Shown one piece after another: positions 1 to 11,676 of a stretch of 64,000 bases of DNA. The notes under the pieces were generated by a model. That model was given only the letters and a program-made list of their open reading frames with translations, was not told the DNA's origin and did not search any database. Position numbers and translations under genes: made by a program. This DNA comes from Bromus sterilis. Lineage: Eukaryota; Streptophyta; Magnoliopsida; Poales; Poaceae. How positions within the stretch are numbered: the first letter of the stretch is position 1; each line of letters starts with the position of its first letter. The stretch spans positions 5,456,001 through 5,520,000 of the forward strand of contig OX465598.1 of the NCBI GenBank assembly GCA_950022295.1. The letters are read 5' to 3'.

Positions 1-3000
1 CCTTTTCGACAAGTACAACTTTCAAAGGATGTAAAATCCATGTCTTTGTCACTATATAGACCGTTTTGCTATCGTTAGGCATCATGCCTATCGAAAGGAC
101 TACCAAGTCACATACTTGATATTCATACAAGGATAATATGGCGGATATAATGACTCATAGTCAATTTTACAAAGTCATGGCCCATCATTTGCTTCCTTTA
201 TAAGGTCCAGGTCAAAACAACACTTTATTCTTGAACCACAAGTTGGTCTAAGTACAAAGTTTTTGCACTTTTGTGGTTCAGTACGCAAACTCATCCGAAG
301 TATCTACAACACATGTAGTGTCTTCTACTTTGTCAAAATAGGAAACCCCGGAACAACTTCCAGTGCTGCGCTACTCTTGACATGGTAACGGAGATTTTCT
401 AATCTCGTTGAGTTTGTACTGTCCTCCCACTCACTTGTTTCGCAAGAACTACTTTCTCGAGAAATCAACCCTTTCTGACAAACAACATTTGTCTTTTGGT
501 TCGGTGATAGGAGAAATACCCAATGTTTAATTTGGGATAACCTTATAAACATATATTTATCCTATTTGGTTGTAAACATTTTACACATGCTATGCATACC
601 AAAACTTAAGAAAATGACAATTCGGGTCACTACCCAAACCATATCTTATATGTTGTCAATTTCAACGGATCATGATGGTGCTCTTTTTAGTGGAAAAGCG
701 GTTGTCACTAATGTATAAACTACAAAATTATAATGGCATTTTTATTAATCTTACCATGTCCAACAAGGTTAGATTTTGTCTCTTGAATACTCCAAACTAA
801 TGTGGGGTATTCGAGAAGTATAAGTTGTAGAACAGTTTTGCAACTTGTCAGATGTTTTGCTAAACTTATAACTCAAACTTTATCCTTTATGATCCAATCA
901 TAAATACTTGATTATCTTGTTACATTGATTTTTACTTCATATTAACAACCATTTGAATCAATTCAAAATGTCAAATTCCGTTCTCTTTAAATAGATATAC
1001 TCACATATCTACTCAAATCATCGATGGAATTTTATGAAGGAAAAATTAATCCACCATACATGACTACACATAATGGACTATATACATCAATATGTATAAT
1101 CTCCACTAAATTAGTCGCCCATTCTAGTTTGGCCTATGAACGGAATTCTAGTCATCTTTTGGAACAGGTCTCACAAGCGTCAATTTATTTAAAACAAAAT
1201 GACTCCGGAAGTCCATCAATATGGAGTTCCTTCATGTTTTCCTTTCCGATATGAACTAAAATGGTGTTGTCACAATTTAAGTGAAACTCTTTCACGTCTT
1301 GCAACGTTTAGCATTTAGTTTTATAGATGTTTACTTTCCCAACATGATTTATATTAACATATCCATCAATTATGGAAAATGGTCATAGTTTGAACAATTT
1401 CATTTGTTCTCACAAAAGACTAGAACAAAATAACAACTTATTATGTTCTTAAAATAAATCTTGAATGTTTGGTTCGATATGACAATGAACGCAATAACAC
1501 TTTATTTTTGTTCTTGTCATAATCGATTCCACATCTATTACTAGTTTCTTTTAGGCCCTTGTATTTCTTGCATTGTGTTGCTTTGTATGACAACTCATAC
1601 CAACCAATGTGGTATCAAAATACCCAAAAATACTTTGTTAACTAGTAATACATCTATTACTTTTATATCAAGCATATACTCCTGAGCTGGACTTTTCCAG
1701 TTATCTTCTTTTTCTGCCATTTCCCTTTTTGTAATTCTATTTTCAATATTCCCTTTCCTTTATAGAAGAATCATTCAACATCAAAACAATGCTAGTCGTA
1801 CTAGCTTATTTTCTTTGGCGTGTTAGTCATATACTATCACCCATTGAGTCATACTTTGAGTTTGATTGTTCTACTAATATCACCATGTTAATAGTATTCT
1901 TCTAGATTCCACTCTTAGCAATCTCCAAGTAAGGTAAACGATTTTACCCATACTTTTAATCCATCCTATCATAACAATTTTATGATTAAGCTACTATAGC
2001 TCGAAGGAATGAATTTAGAGGATAATTTTTAGCGTCCAACTTCTTGGAATATTCAAACGCTCAGCGTCTTCAATCATTGCATATATTCAGATAATATAAG
2101 CAAACATTGTCACACTAAATTATACTCAGTCATGTTGCTACAAATAAGTTTCTAGATATCAATATATCTTTCACTTGACTGTTTCTGAAAACAATTCTTT
2201 TCAGTTCCTAAATCACCTTGATCAACAAAAAATTCTTTTGAAGATAAAGTAATATGGAAGCAATCATGACTCTGGATTCTAAGTAGGAATTGGTTGCTCT
2301 CTAGATTAATCAATCATTAATCACATGGAGCTAGGTAGGAAATACCGAAAATCTACAATAGGATTCAATTTTAAATTTCACTTATACGGTACCAATCTTA
2401 AATGGTATTTACCAGATCATAACAGTTGTATCTCAATTAACAATCTAAGTGTAAGGTAGTTTTGTAGATGCCAATGAATACTACAATTTGTGAAAATTCA
2501 CTTTGATTTGTTGTTCATGATAAATAAGTTCAAGTTAATTCAAAATTATACCATGAACTCCCACTCAAAAACAACATCCCTCTTAGTCGTCTTAGTGATT
2601 ATACGAACCAAATTCACTACACCAAAACCGATCATCACGTGAGATGATGTAGCGTCAAAGGAGAACATCGACATGTTCATCATATCATCCATATGACTCA
2701 TGCTTTGCCTTTCGGTTACGTGTTCCGAGGCCATGTCTGTACATGCTAGGCTCGCCAAGTAGAACCGTAGTATTGCGTGTGTTTCAAGGCCATGTATGTA
2801 CATGCTAGGCTTGAAAACACCCGTTGTATGCGAACGTTGAGTCTATCACACCCGATCATCACGTGGTGTCTCGAAACGACGAACTTTCCTAGCGGTGCAT
2901 ACTTAAGGAAGAACACATTATTATCTTGATATTAAGTGAGAAGGATCATCTTATAATGCTACCGTCACTATCTAAACAAAACAAGATGCATAAAAGGATT

Positions 3001-3613
3001 AACATCACAGACATCACATGTAAGGATAACATGATATGATATGGTCCTCCTTGCATTTGATCTCCATCATGTGCATTATGGTATGATCTCCATCATTCCA
3101 CCGGCGTGGTACCAAGTACCATGGCACCCCAATCTTGATTGTCCATCAATAATAAGACAACCATATGGATACCTTCCGGTATATCAATAATTTACAAAAT
3201 AGATCATCTCATAATCAAATTTGTAACATTGACCATATCACATCACATGCCCATCAAAAACTAGTTAGACGCCTCTAATTTATTTTTGCATATTTTACGT
3301 GGCTTAGGGCTTTCGAGGATAGAACCGTTCATACCTACGAACATCAACCACAACGTTGATAAACATATTTTTAACAACCCTTCGTAGATTAGATCTTAAC
3401 TATAGTAGGAGAAACGGACACCCCCTTAGCCACAAGTGAGACAACTCTCGCGTACATAGTACACGTAAACTTAGTCTGGGGCAGCTTCATCCTACTATGC
3501 CACTAAGATCATAAAATACTCAAGGAGGCAATAACATGATCATCAACGCGCACATACTCATATGTGTTCTACCCGTACAAAACATCTACGCATAGATCCG
3601 GCTCTGATACAAC
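1..3613 (-). mobile_element. Internal region of an Angela-like copia derivative, non-coding
   Basis: This AT-rich stretch lies directly downstream (minus strand) of the LTR at 3614-5265 and its primer site, so it should be the internal domain. I see no open frame longer than about 85 codons on either strand and no gag, RT or integrase motif. That fits either a large non-autonomous derivative or a badly decayed copy. Two near-identical ~25-bp direct repeats containing 'tgtacatgctaggct' occur near 2730 and 2780. The left end of the element is outside the window, so no second LTR can be checked. Confidence 0.6.
3600..3611 (-). other. Primer-binding site, initiator tRNA-Met type
   Basis: On the minus strand TGTATCAGAGCC lies two bases past the LTR end. 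Copia elements usually have TGGTATCAGAGC here, complementary to the 3' end of initiator tRNA-Met; one base differs. It fixes the transcription direction of the element as leftward. Confidence 0.7.
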
Positions 3614-5265
3614 TGAAGGGGTCGTTGCATAGAAAACAAAAAATTTCCTACACGAGAGACACCCGAAAAGCCAAGATCTAATCTAGGAGACGAAGTGAAA
3701 CGGGCAAAGAGAGGGTTAAGGAGAACACATACCCTCGAAGACACAAAGCGTTACGAGATCAAATCTCGTTGTTGGCGTAGTCGTACTCACACCGATCCCG
3801 ATAGCGAGAAGAAATGCACCGCATCCGCGGTGCCTCCGTGATCGGTCACACGTACGGTTGATGACGACCTCCGTTCCCTCGATCCAGCGGGGCGCGGAAG
3901 TAGAGGATCCCTCGGAACTCCAGCAGAACGACGACGTGGTGGTGAAGAAGAATCCCACGGTCAGGGCTTCGCCAAGCCGGAGACCATGGAATGGAGCAGC
4001 GGGTGGAGGGAAAAGCTAGTGGGCAAGTGTGTGGAGGAGGGAGAGCTCTCACCCTCCTTTTATAGGAGAGGGGGGAGGCAGCCCAAGGGGGGTGCGGCCA
4101 GCCCCATGGTGTGCCCCCACCTCTTCCCTCATGATGTGAGTGGACACTCCACTCACACCCACTTATTTTCCTTTAAAACCCCACTTAGAAAATCCAAGAG
4201 TTTTTCTTTAATAAATAAATAAAACATTTTTATTTCTTTATTTCAGCATTTGTTAATTCTATTAACAAAAAATTTCATAAAGCACCTCGAATCATTTGTT
4301 AATTCTATTAACAACCATTCGACGAAAAACCCCTTGAACTATTTCAATTTTCCCCGAAACAATTTCGGTGCTGCCCAAAATATTCTTCGATATTCCGTAT
4401 CCTCTCAAATGCGTCATCGAACCTTAAGTGTGTCACCCTACGGTTCGCGAATAAGATAGACATGATCGAGACTCCTCTCCGATCAATAATCAACAACGGG
4501 ATCTGGAAATCCGTGATGACTCCTATTTATTCAACGATGACTCTCGTGATCGTGTGAACCAACAACGTCGTGAACTATTCCCTTTGTCTCGCGATATTTT
4601 ACTTGTCCGAGATTCGATCATTGGTATCAACCATACCTTGTTCAATCTCGTTACCGACAAGTACTCTTTTCTCGTTCCTGTGATATAACATCCTTGTTAT
4701 CATATCACGTGCTTGCAAGCCGTATCGATGTGATATCACCGAGAGGGGCCAAAGTATATCTCTCCGTCATTTTGGATGGACAAATCCCACTCTTGATCCA
4801 TGATCCTCAACTAATACTCTCCGAATACCTAACGGCACCTTTATAGTCACCCTGTTACGGTGTGACGTTTGATGACATCAAAGCACCCTTCCGGTATCAG
4901 TGATTGACATGATCTCATGGTCTAAGGAATATGTTACTTCGTATGCAAGATATAACAATATAAACTAAATGACTTGATCGTATTGTTATCTTGATATTGG
5001 GTATGTGTTCATCACATCATTCTTCTAATGACATGACCTCGTTATTAACAACATCCAATGTTCATGATCAGGAAACCTTGATAATCTATTAATCAACGAG
5101 CTAGTTAAAAGAGAGGCTTCACTAGGAACGATTGTTTGTTTATTAAACACACATGTATCAACGTTTTCGGTTAATACAATTCTAGCATGAGAAATAAGCA
5201 TTTATCATAAACAAGGAATAAGATAATAACCACTTTATTATTGCCTCTCGGGCATATTCCCTTCA
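3614..5265 (-). mobile_element. Copia LTR, Angela/BARE-like
   Basis: Read on the minus strand the LTR starts TGAAGGGAATATGCCC and ends CCCTTCA, so the termini are inverted TGAAGG/CCTTCA. The first ~60 bases (GAGGCAATAATAAAG and on) match what I remember of Angela-group copia LTRs in Triticeae. Length is 1652 bp, normal for that group. The right edge (5265) falls inside the integrase region of a gypsy element on the same strand, so this element is the younger insertion. The opposite LTR and the second target-site copy are outside the window. Confidence 0.85.
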
Positions 5266-5441
5266 GTCGCACCGTCAAGTTTTTTTATGGGTTTTTCCTT
5301 CACCCACTTGGTATACTTATCTACTGCAACGAGTAGATGCGTAAGTCCGCCTCTTGCGGTTTTGAATGACCCCATCATATCTAGCCCCCAGACCGCAAAC
5401 GGCCATGTAATGGGGATAGTCTTGAGTGCTTGAGCCGGCAT
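5266..5441 (-). pseudogene. Gypsy integrase fragment cut by the copia LTR
   Basis: The minus-strand frame reads WPFAVWGLDMMGSF, then VDKYTKWVKEKPIKKLDGAT, the D-containing stretch of a retroviral-type integrase core (WGxDxxGPF and AVDYxTKWVEA patterns). The frame then runs straight into the copia LTR terminus at 5265. It is the 3'-most surviving part of the Tat-like pol remnant extending to about 8438. The rest of the integrase would lie left of the copia insertion, outside the window. Confidence 0.85.
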
Positions 5442-5577
5442 ATTTGTCTGTCTTGGCTATGAGTCAAAAAAAACCAGCACATAATGCTTTTTTAAGTAGG
5501 CTTTTTGACTGAGCATGATGTCTGCAATCTCTGGCGTGGATTTATTGCAAAATTTCCCGTCCTTCTTGCGAAATGTA

Positions 5578-6263
5578 TCACTGAAAAATTCCGATAGTAC
5601 TGCATTTATACATGCAACCATTGATTACTGTGTATCCTTTGTATCGGCATTTTATGTGCCTTTGCAAGACTTCGTCTGCTCCATCCGAGAAGTTCTGATC
5701 AACTAAGAAGTTTAAGTATGAAATTTTCCAATCCGAGTTAACGAGCAAAACTTCTATTGACTCGAAAACTAGGGGGTAGTCCACATGTCCACCTTTTGTT
5801 GATGGTTCATGCAAATGCTGGACGAATACACCATACGGCAGAGTTTTCACCCTTTCTGGTCCCATGCGGGCTAAAGCGTCCACGATCCAGTTTTCTTCCC
5901 TTTTGATATGAAGTACTTCAAATCTAGTAATCAAATGGAAAACTCGTCGACTATTCTCTGATATTCGGCCATTATGGGGATTTTTGCATCCCATGTTTGG
6001 TTAAGCTAATGATGTACTAAGTCCAAGTCACCATAACAAAGTATACACTTGACACCTATTTCTTTTGCAATATGCAAGCCATGAAGCAATGCTTCGTATT
6101 CTGCCACATTATTGCTGCGGTTGAAGTGCATTTGTAATACATACTCCATTATGTCGCCTTTTGGAGATTTGAGCACCACACCAGCGCCAGCACCTTGTTT
6201 CATTTTGGATCCGTAGAAATGCATGATCCAATATTCTAATTCCGGTATTGGTGTGTTTTCCAT
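5578..6263 (-). pseudogene. Second RNase H (aRNH) and connector of Tat-type gypsy pol
   Basis: The block 6263-6006 shows HFYGSKMKQGAGAGVVLKSP, NNVAEYEALLHGL and a GDLDLV stretch. This is the additional archaeal-type RNase H that follows the ordinary RNase H in the Tat/Retand gypsy lineage. The first catalytic Asp (normally in a DGS motif) is Tyr and the SDS-like motif has lost its serine, so it is dead. The next frame (5994-5578) carries VLHIKREENWIVDALAR, the C-terminal RNase H signature with the ENxxADxLA pattern, then a connector towards integrase. A stop separates the two blocks. Confidence 0.8.
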
Positions 6264-6299
6264 TCCTTATGTCCAATTAGCTACAAAATCTGCCAACAC

Positions 6300-6767
6300 C
6301 TAGAATTTGATTGCCGTCCAGGGTTGGTACTTAATGTCGAACGCAGCAAGTTCAATGACCCATTTGGCTACTCTGCCTGTTGCATCCGCATTGTTAATAA
6401 TATCCCCTAGTGATGCTTTGCTTACCAATGTTATGGAATGTCCTTGGAAATAATGACGAAGTTTGCGAGATGTGAAAAATACACCATATGCCTGCTTTTG
6501 ATAATGTGGATACATTTGTTTTGAATCGGAAAATACCTCGCTGACATAATACGCCGGATGTTGATCTGGAATCTTTTGTCCGTCTTTCCGTCTTTCCAAA
6601 ATTATCACTACACTAATAACCCTGTTAGTTGCTGTAAAATACAGTAACATCGGTTCTTCGTCTTTTGGTGGTGCCAAAACCGGAGCTTTCATCAAAGTTT
6701 CTTTCAACTGGGTGAACGCTTTGTCCGCCTCTTCTGTCCATTCAAATTTGTCAGATTTCTTCAACAA
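6300..6767 (-). pseudogene. RNase H segment of gypsy pol
   Basis: This minus-strand frame has FEWTEEADKAFTQLKETLMK (RT-RNase H connection), an LLYFTATNRVISVV segment where active copies have an LYLAxS/D pattern, KQMYPHYQKQAYGVFFTSRK, LRHYFQGHSITLVSKASLGDII and an AKWVIELAAFDIKYQP end. It is the RNase H of a Ty3/gypsy polyprotein, between reverse transcriptase on its right and the extra RNase H on its left. It is disconnected from both by stops or frameshifts. Confidence 0.8.
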
Positions 6768-6984
6768 TTTGTATAATGGAAGAGCTTTGTCACCAAGCTG
6801 GCTTATGAACCTGCTTACATCTGCTATGGAACCCGTGAATCTTTGGACATCTTGTAGACATGTAGGCCTCTTAATATTTAAGATTGATTCCGAGTTTACC
6901 TCTATTCCTCTGTGAGAAACGAAAATCCAAAAGCTTTCCCAAGGTAACTCCGAATACGCACTTTAATGGATTCAACTTCATTCT

Positions 6985-7593
6985 TTAAGTGCGGAGATTG
7001 TCGAAGGTTTCCCGTAGGTATTCAAGGAGTGTATCCTTTTTCTTGGAAACGACGGCAATATCGTCCACGTAAACGTGTATGTTTTTGCCAATTTGACTAT
7101 GCAAACATCTTTGCATGCAACTTTGGTATGTTGCACCGGCGTTCTTCAGGCCAAAAGGCATGGTTATATAATAGTATGTTCTGTAGGGTGTTAAGAAAGT
7201 AGTTTTTATTTGATTTTCTTCTTTCATGCGTATTTGATGGTACCCGGAATAAGCGTTCAAAAATCATAAAAGCTCAGAGCCAGCTGTGGCATCTATTATT
7301 TGATCGATTCGCGGTAATGAGAACCTATCTTTTGGGCATAATTTGTTCAAATCGGTGTAATCTATACACATCCTAAGAATAATACTATCCTTCTTCGGGA
7401 CTAATACTGGGTTCGCAGACCAATCAGTATGTATAACTTCCCGGATAAAATCAGCTGCTAAAAGCTGGATAATTTCCTTACCAATTGCCTTCCGCCTTCT
7501 TCCATCAAAACAACGAAGACCTTGTTTGACGGGTTTCGATCCTGGAATCACCTTCAATTGTTGCTCAGCAAGTTCCCTGGGTACACCTGGCAT
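6985..7593 (-). pseudogene. Gypsy reverse transcriptase, two broken frames
   Basis: The first block (7593-7264) has VLVPKKDSIILRMCIDYTDL and NKLCPKDRFSLPRIDQIID, standard fingers-domain motifs. The second (7260-6985) has NAYSGYHQIRMKEENQ, TMPFGLKNAGATYQ and YVDD, the polymerase active-site motif. A stop divides them between 7264 and 7260. Enough is preserved to assign Ty3/gypsy RT, and the dual RNase H downstream points to the Tat lineage. It cannot make a working enzyme as written. Confidence 0.85.
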
Positions 7594-7663
7594 TTCAGCG
7601 GGACATCAAGCATATCCCAGTTCTCACGGAGGAAATTGGTGAGCATGCTTTCCTATGCGTTGG

Positions 7664-8438
7664 TCATTCCCGTTCCCACAACGACAAATTTTGTCGGATC
7701 CTTAGGGTCCAAGATGACCTGCTTTGTATTCTCCGAGACTTTGAAGCTATCTGCCGGCTTTCTTTTCCTGCCGGCTTTTCTGTTGGCGATACTTCATTAG
7801 CCAGTTCCTTCATCTCTTCCTTCCTTATTACCTGTTTGGCGCAAAGGGCGTTTCCTTTCTCCAGCTCGTTTGCCAGCTTGAAATCTCCTGAGATGGTGAT
7901 TACTCTGCCTTTCGGCCCTGGCATCGTCAGCTTGTTATAGATGTAACATGATCTTGCCATAAATTTGGCGAAAGCCGGACGTCCGAGTATTGCGTGATAC
8001 ACACTTTCGAACGACACAACCTAGAATGAGATCATCTCCTGGCGGAAGTGTTCTCTCTTTCCAAAGGTTACTTCTAGGGAAATTTCTCCTAGAGAATGTG
8101 CTTGCCTACCAAGAACAATGCCATGAAAACGTACATTGCTGTATTTGAGCTGGGTCTCGGAGAGGTGTAACTTATTCAATGTACTTATGTATATAATATT
8201 GATACTGGATCCTCCATTCATCAACACTATTTGAGCTTAGTGTTTTGAACAATAGGGGTCGTGACCAAAGCGTGTTTGGTAGGTTCCGGGATGTTACCGA
8301 GATGATCAGACTAATCCTAGGTAATTGGCGTATTTGAATACTTCAAGTATTTTGGGGTTGGAGGTACAACCGCATTGATTTCTCAATTTGTTTGTTTTGC
8401 CTGTTTGGCTGAAGGAGTTGCCAGGAAAGGTAGGTTAC
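7664..8438 (-). pseudogene. Gypsy protease region remnant
   Basis: The minus-strand frame 8227-8021 opens with MNGGSSINIIY, the aspartic-protease region in which Tat-type elements have a VDGGSS motif; the catalytic Asp is Asn here. The following frame 8017-7664 carries YHAILGRPAFAKFMA (the ILGRP flap-region motif) and YNKLTMPGPKGRVITISGD. Bases 8228-8438 look like the start of this region with frameshifts. Gag is absent: at 8439 the sequence switches to an LTR in the other orientation, so the 5' part of the element is lost. Confidence 0.7.
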
Positions 8439-8758
8439 TGATACATCGAAAACGTATCTCCTTTTCCGAACATTTTTCTTATTGTTTTCCTCTAAACTTG
8501 TGTGTATTGAATACAACTAACACCAACTAACGCTGTTTTAAGCAGAATTACCTTGGTGTCTCGTTTTTGTGCAGAAAAATCAACTTTCGGGAAATTGCCC
8601 AGAAAAGACCCCATTGGTCTTAAAACACCGGAAAACGCCGGGAGCCAGAAGGGGGCCAGGAGAGGGGCCAGAGGGGGCCACACCAACCCCTGGCGCCCCC
8701 TAGGTCGCGCCACCTGGTGGTGTGGGCCACCTAGAGACCCCCTCGGGCTCCCCTTTTA
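8439..8758 (+). mobile_element. 5' part of an Athila-type gypsy LTR
   Basis: It starts TGATACATCGAAAACGTATC and is similar base by base to the first ~170 bp of the solo LTR at 41028 (shared blocks include TCAACTTTCGGGAAA and CACGGACTAAC-like sequence). After a GC-rich stretch it stops abruptly near 8758, where an internal retroelement ORF begins. LTR and ORF are therefore joined by a deletion. Confidence 0.7.
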
Positions 8759-8760
8759 CA

Positions 8761-9767
8761 GGAATTCTGCAGGATATCAACACTCTTGTGCATAATGCAG
8801 GCTTGGACCGTTTCATTGAGGATGAAACTATCCAACATGTGAAACTAACTATGTCTGTGGTGCAGGATTTTCGTTTTTAATGTTCCTCAACTAACCCTAT
8901 GGTCCACTATAAAATTTACAATAAATCTGTAAACCTGTCTTTCAGTGATTTTTGTGCAGCTATCAAGGTGCCAGAGTGGGGTTCTTGTGAGAAGATAAAA
9001 GGGCAGCCTAAACCACTGCTGGAATTATATGAGGAGATTTGCCAAGGAAGAAGCTTCACAGGGGAGAGTGGTAAAATTCGAGAAATTCAATCCCTAGCAT
9101 TCGATACTTTGCCTTTTTTATTTCTAAATGTTCGTTAGCTAGAAAAACTGCCAACAAGCTATCTTTCTATGATTTGGCGTTTATTGCAGTTGCCTTAAGA
9201 TGTGATAGGTCTTATATCTTTGTCGCTTTGATTGCTTACCGTCTCTCACATAACTGTGAGAAAGGCGGATTTTGTGGAGGTCTTATTGCCTCGCGCTTGC
9301 TAGCTTTGCATGGTTTGGAGCCGCACCCTCTAGACCTGCAGTTTCCTATAGAGAGGCTTGATCTTGTTTCCATGGTTCAACATAAGTTTCTTTTCTAACC
9401 ATTCTCACCTACATAATTTATTTTTTGAATTAACTTTCTCCAAACGTCCGGGTGGAGAGTTATTAAAACTGTTAGGGAAGTACTTTTGCCTGCACCTCTT
9501 TTGTTTAATCTTAATAGTAGGCAAGGATGGATGCTTTCTGAGAGTGAGCTGGACACATACCTTGAGCATCACCACCAGCAAGGGGAGGATGCCGGAGAGG
9601 GGGATGATGGTCATTTCGTCCAGCCCTACGACGCCATGGGGATCCCATACCAGCACCCCGGTCATGACTATGCGCCCGCTGCTTCATCTTCCTCTTGGGC
9701 GCCCGAGTACGACCACGCGAGGGACGACCCACCACAGTGGGGATATTTCCCGCGCTATTATTGATTC
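8761..9767 (+). pseudogene. Athila-type retroelement ORF, frameshifted
   Basis: Consecutive blocks in changing frames give one recognisable protein: NAGLDRFIEDETIQHVKL (8761-8880), then SVNLSFSDFCAAIKVPEWGS (8899-9120), then LSHNCEKGGFCGGLIASRLL with LEPHPLDLQFPIERLDL (to 9398), then APLLFNLNSRQGWMLSESEL up to a stop at 9764. I recall this protein from grass gypsy elements as an ORF of unknown function between pol and the 3' LTR or replacing pol; no enzymatic motif is visible. At least three frame changes make it non-functional. It is on the strand opposite to the flanking gypsy remnants. Confidence 0.65.
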
Positions 9768-11090
9768 CACTTAGGCCAAAATCCTAAGCTTGAGGGGAGG
9801 TATACCGACATCACACTTATTCATATATCATGTTCGGTCAGTTCATTGTATATCCATGTTTTTTTTTCGTTTCTTTCATTTCTCTTTGTTTTATAGTTCT
9901 GTTCTTGTTTTCCAAAACATTAAAAGACCAAAAAATATTTCTGTTTAGTTTCTTTATTTGGTTTGCTTTCTTTTCTCGTTTCAGTTTAGTATTCAAAAAT
10001 CCAAAAATATTTTGCTTTGTTTGCTTGTTCTTTTTCTGTTCTTGTTTTAATTGAAAAACCCAAAAATATTTGTTGTTCTTCTTTGGTTTTGTAAAGTTTG
10101 CTGCAGACTTCAACAGTCGTCCGTGACTCAATTGGAGCTTGTTTTTAATTATATATTATTCGAGCCACAAGTGAAGAGCAATAATGACGATCTATGACAA
10201 TTCAAGCTGTGGTGAGAGGCTGGTATGAAGTCTATTTGCTTTCATTTTTGTACATATACCCATCCATGTGAGCATGCTTAGTTTGTTCATATAGGATATA
10301 TGTGATTTAACGACTGCTTAATAGTTCGTGCTCTCTCATGTTTAGTTCCAATTTATTAATAGGAAATGACCTATCGTATAAATACTTGTTCACATTGTTC
10401 TATTCGTAGAAGGGTATGACATTGTGGTAGCCTCCTCTAACTGTTTCATTTGAATCGACTTGGCACATGCTCACGTATGCTAAGAAAACAAAAAGTCAAT
10501 AAGCCTCGATGATTTATTTTGCCTCAGAGTCCTAGTATCAATTTTATGCCTCGGTTAATTTTGTTTTGTCGCAAACATAATTATGATAGTTGTTGCTCTC
10601 TTGATTGTCGCTCCCTGTCAATTGCTAGCCTTCACCTGTACTGAGTATGAGCTCTACTCGTGCATCCAACTCCCAAAAACCAAAGTTTGCCAAATGTGTC
10701 CACCATACCTACCTATATGTGGTATTTAACCGCCACTCCAAGTAAATTGCTCATGTGGTACCTTTAAAACATGTGCCCCTGTTTTAGCTCATGAGGATGT
10801 AAATAGAGAATCTTTATCTCACTTGTTGATTGGATTTCACACCCTGGACTAGTGCCTTCATCCGCTTATCCAATTGATAGAAGAGCTGGCAGTGGGGTGC
10901 CCAGCCCCAAAGTAATACACACAAAATCTCTTCAATATTTTTGCCCCTGATTTATCAGTCAAATCATAATTGTGTAAACAAAAGAGAAAGAGGGATGACC
11001 TTCTACACCAGTTGCGTCCTTCAAATGGGAGCCGCTCTTGTGAAATCTAGTTGGCTTGTGACGTACTATATTTTTTATTTACCATTCGTT
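9768..11090 (+). mobile_element. 3' non-coding tail of the Athila-type fragment
   Basis: It begins CTAAGCTTGAGGGGAGGTAT right after the ORF, then a T-rich stretch and phrases familiar from Triticeae gypsy tails (GAGAGGCTGGTATGAAGTC, GTGTCCACCATACCTACCTA, AATGGGAGCCGCTCTTGTGA). No ORF of note. The similarity to that tail fades near 11060-11090; no polypurine tract or 3' LTR follows. Confidence 0.6.
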
Positions 11091-11676
11091 GACATAAGCA
11101 TAATACATTATAACATAAAAGCATAATACATTAATAATGTTCCCTTAGCTCAGCACCCAATGGCACTACGATGTTGATTGTGGTGTAGACTCTGTCCTTG
11201 GACCTGAAACGCCAGGTCCATGTATTTTGATATATGGCAGAATCACTTCTCCCCTTGATCACAAATAATCCTTGCGGTTTAAACGTTTGGTACGTCAACC
11301 AAAATGACAGTCTGTTGTTCACAATTTTACTGCATCTTTTGTAAAGTACCCTATCCAGTTATTTGAAGAACTTAGATCAAAACAGCTAATCTTCACACTT
11401 CCAAAGTATATCCCATCTTACCGCTATAGTTATAGATTCTATCATATTGTTAAACTTCGGAATTTTCCTCCAAGTTTAATCATGGAATTTCTCTCATCTC
11501 ACTATGCCACCTTATTAATACTAAGTCGATTGGTTTTGTGATTATGCAACAAACCCTTTATTAGTGTAATAATTTACACTGATTTTTAGTTCATTTAGCA
11601 CAACTATGAAGTGTACCTTATATTATTAAAAGTTTATCTTCTCCTTGATCATCAACAGATCATCTTTGGTTTATGT
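11091..11676. other. Unassigned spacer with one short minus-strand ORF
   Basis: A 63-codon minus ORF (11322-11131) with KGRSDSAIYQNTWTWRFRSK and DRVYTTINIVV looks protein-like in composition, but I do not recognise the family. The rest is AT-rich. It may be a gene fragment caught between two retroelement pieces. No start context, splice sites or second block support a gene. Confidence 0.3.

Noticed and set aside
8760..8778. GAATTCTGCAGGATATC resembles a cloning-vector polylinker.
   Set aside because: It is in frame with a retroelement ORF (ILQDINTLVHNAGL) and continues as plant sequence; one base differs from the common vector and no other vector sequence is present.
9838..10131. Lys/Asn-rich frame antisense to a T-rich tract.
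   Set aside because: Low-complexity translation of the retroelement 3' tail.
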